From Candidatus Nitromaritima sp. SCGC AAA288-L16 (GTDB lineage Bacteria; Nitrospinota; Nitrospinia; Nitrospinales; VA-1): a stretch of 7,171 nucleotides of DNA. This document shows, in pieces, positions 6,258 to 7,171 of this stretch. The notes under the pieces are model-generated. The model saw nothing but the letters and a program-made list of their open reading frames with translations, made no database searches and was not told where the DNA came from. The position numbers and the translations under genes were made by a program. Every line of letters begins with the position of its first letter. Within the stretch, counting starts at the first letter, position 1. The stretch is from the NCBI GenBank assembly GCA_000372225.1, contig AQTY01000051.1:1-7171 (forward strand). Reading direction: 5' to 3'.

Positions 6258-6773
6258 ATGTTTTGTGGTTATTGCGGCAAACAAAATAAAAATGACTATA
6301 GTTATTGCATAAAATGTGGAAAACCTTTGGAATTTTTCAAGGGAGATGAAGGCACTAGCTCAGAAATCATAGATGAAAAACCAGCTGGTAAAATTTTAAG
6401 TTCAGCACAAGATTTAAAAAAGATTAACGTTGAGCAGCATGGAGTACCAGTATCAAAATACCGCTCTGTGATTTGGTGGAAAAACTGTAAATGGCCATGG
6501 CAGGCAAAATCTTTAGATGAAAAAAATGTACTAGGTTGTTATGAAACAGAAGAAAAAGCAGCGGAGGCGATTGCAGATTTTTACAAAGGCCTTATTAAAA
6601 CATATGACTTATTGAAAGTTGTTAATACAGGAGAAGAAAGGAAGTTGATGAATGATTTAAAAAAAAGAATAGGATCATTTAAAAATTCAGAAAATTCTAA
6701 TTCCAAACACTCAAAAAAGCCCTCATTGAAGTCAGGATCCGTCAATGATATCGAAAAATTCACGGTTGAATAA
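6258..6773 (+). CDS. Zinc-ribbon protein with AP2/ERF-like segment
   Basis: 171 residues. The N-terminus is a zinc ribbon: C3-x2-C6 and C17-x2-C20, in the FCxxCG ... YCxxCG form seen at the start of many small bacterial zinc-ribbon proteins. This supports ATG 6258 although no clear ribosome site precedes it. After an acidic linker, residues 67-110 resemble an AP2/ERF DNA-binding domain: KYRSVIWW (67-74), KWPWQAK (78-84), VLGCYETEEKAAEAIADFY (91-109), matching the family pattern YRGV..W, W.A, LG.[FY].T.EEAA.A.D. AP2 domains in bacteria are mostly found with HNH homing endonucleases or mobile DNA; no HNH motif is present here. The C-terminal 60 residues are Lys/Ser-rich and probably disordered. 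It would be a cytoplasmic nucleic-acid-binding protein, possibly a regulator. The AP2 match is from pattern reading only. Confidence 0.8.
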   Translation: MFCGYCGKQNKNDYSYCIKCGKPLEFFKGDEGTSSEIIDEKPAGKILSSAQDLKKINVEQHGVPVSKYRSVIWWKNCKWPWQAKSLDEKNVLGCYETEEKAAEAIADFYKGLIKTYDLLKVVNTGEERKLMNDLKKRIGSFKNSENSNSKHSKKPSLKSGSVNDIEKFTVE

Positions 6774-6895
6774 AAACATTGCTTTAATACTTTTTTTCGT
6801 TACACTCCTAACATCGAACTTAAAAATATAGCCAGTTAGCAAACTTTAGACGATTTCTTGTTCGCTGTTACCCATTAACCCATAGTGGTTATTAT

Positions 6896-7171
6896 ATGGA
6901 TAGCTTTGCAGAAAAGGCGCGCTACTTTTTATGGCCCGCTGCATTGTTTATTGGAATATTGCTAATTGGTGCTCTTATCCTTTGGAAAATTGCGGATGAT
7001 CCCGAAATTTCTCCTAAACCCAAAAGCCTTCCGACTCCATCTCAAAGCCCAAGCGAATCTATAAATACTGATAAACCAAAAAGCCTTCCGACTCCATCTC
7101 AAAGCCCAAGCGAATCTATAAATACTGATAAACCAAAAAGCCTTCCGACTCCATCTCAAAGCCCAAGCGAA
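6896..7171 (+). CDS. Membrane-anchored Pro/Ser-repeat protein, partial
   Basis: The 5' part of a gene whose end lies beyond the window; 92 codons are present. Residues 12-31 form one hydrophobic helix (LWPAALFIGILLIGALILWK) after a short N-terminus, so the rest should lie on the far side of the inner membrane. From residue 41 the chain is a tandem repeat of 19 residues, KPKSLPTPSQ...SESINTD, two full copies and most of a third. Pro/Ser/Thr-rich repeats of this kind usually form an extended spacer or stalk that holds a distal domain away from the membrane; that domain would be encoded past 7171. ATG 6896 is the only start codon (ATG, GTG or TTG) in this frame after a stop at 6821-6823. No good ribosome site is visible. 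The family is not recognised. Confidence 0.75.
   Translation, partial: MDSFAEKARYFLWPAALFIGILLIGALILWKIADDPEISPKPKSLPTPSQSPSESINTDKPKSLPTPSQSPSESINTDKPKSLPTPSQSPSE
7016..7171 (+). repeat. 57-bp in-frame tandem repeat, cut by window end
   Basis: Units at 7016-7072, 7073-7129 and 7130-7171 (42 of 57 bases). The units are identical except for one silent change in the first (CCC instead of CCA for Pro). Near-perfect identity points to recent expansion by slippage or recombination. 57 bp keeps the reading frame, so copy number changes would only lengthen or shorten the protein stalk. Confidence 0.95.

Noticed and set aside
5975..6289. Plus-strand frame with a hydrophobic stretch ending in lipobox-like LVAC
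   Set aside because: GTG start without a ribosome site, low-complexity early part, and overlap with the better supported zinc-ribbon gene. A short lipoprotein starting at GTG 6104 cannot be ruled out but is not supported.
6962..7159. Minus-strand frame with repeated Trp/Arg/Ser units
   Set aside because: It is the reverse reading of the 57-bp repeat; the plus frame has a proper start, a membrane helix and typical stalk composition.
1..7171. CRISPR array, tRNA or rRNA genes, insertion sequence ends, recombinase genes
   Set aside because: No regularly spaced repeats with differing spacers, no tRNA-like cloverleaf noticed, no transposase or integrase motifs in any long frame. The only tandem array is the in-frame coding repeat at the right end.

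Overview
The window is AT-rich bacterial DNA with Shine-Dalgarno-like sites, alternative start codons and genes for two-membrane envelope proteins (an energy-transducing motor pair, an exported Cys-rich protein). This fits a Gram-negative bacterium, most likely a proteobacterium; the genus cannot be read from the sequence. The mix of a compact multigene membrane system with orphan genes on both strands looks like accessory (island-type) DNA.

Layout. Positions 1-163 are a leader with a possible extended -10 promoter and three copies of the heptamer AATCATA. Positions 170-4892 hold four plus-strand genes with gaps of 14 and 4 bases and one 17-base overlap, so they read as one operon. They encode (1) a four-helix inner-membrane protein with long cytoplasmic coiled coils on both sides, (2) a single-helix protein carrying a von Willebrand A (vWA) domain with a complete-looking MIDAS metal site, (3) a MotA/TolQ/ExbB-like four-helix protein with a tail of about 300 residues, and (4) a MotB/TolR/ExbD-like single-helix protein with a carboxylate in the helix, a periplasmic coiled coil and a Cys-containing C-terminal domain. 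Genes 3 and 4 look like the two halves of an ion-driven stator, as in ZorA/ZorB of the Zorya phage-defence system. Genes 1 and 2 are extra membrane parts that standard Zorya does not have. No cytoplasmic helicase or nuclease effector lies in the operon.

Positions 4893-5070 carry a weak terminator candidate and a possible promoter for a 90-codon basic orphan gene (5071-5343). That gene meets, stop to stop with one base between, a minus-strand gene (5345-5962) for an exported protein with six clustered cysteines and a PD-(D/E)XK-nuclease-like C-terminal half. After a 295-base gap come a small zinc-ribbon protein with an AP2/ERF-like segment (6258-6773) and the start of a membrane-anchored protein with a 57-bp tandem repeat, cut by the window end (6896-7171).

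How the parts may work together (inference): proteins 3 and 4 would use ion flow to rotate or move; protein 4 and the vWA protein would face the periplasm and sense or bind something there; protein 1 and the tail of protein 3 would carry the signal into the cytoplasm. An envelope-based defence or stress system is the best guess. It rests on architecture only.
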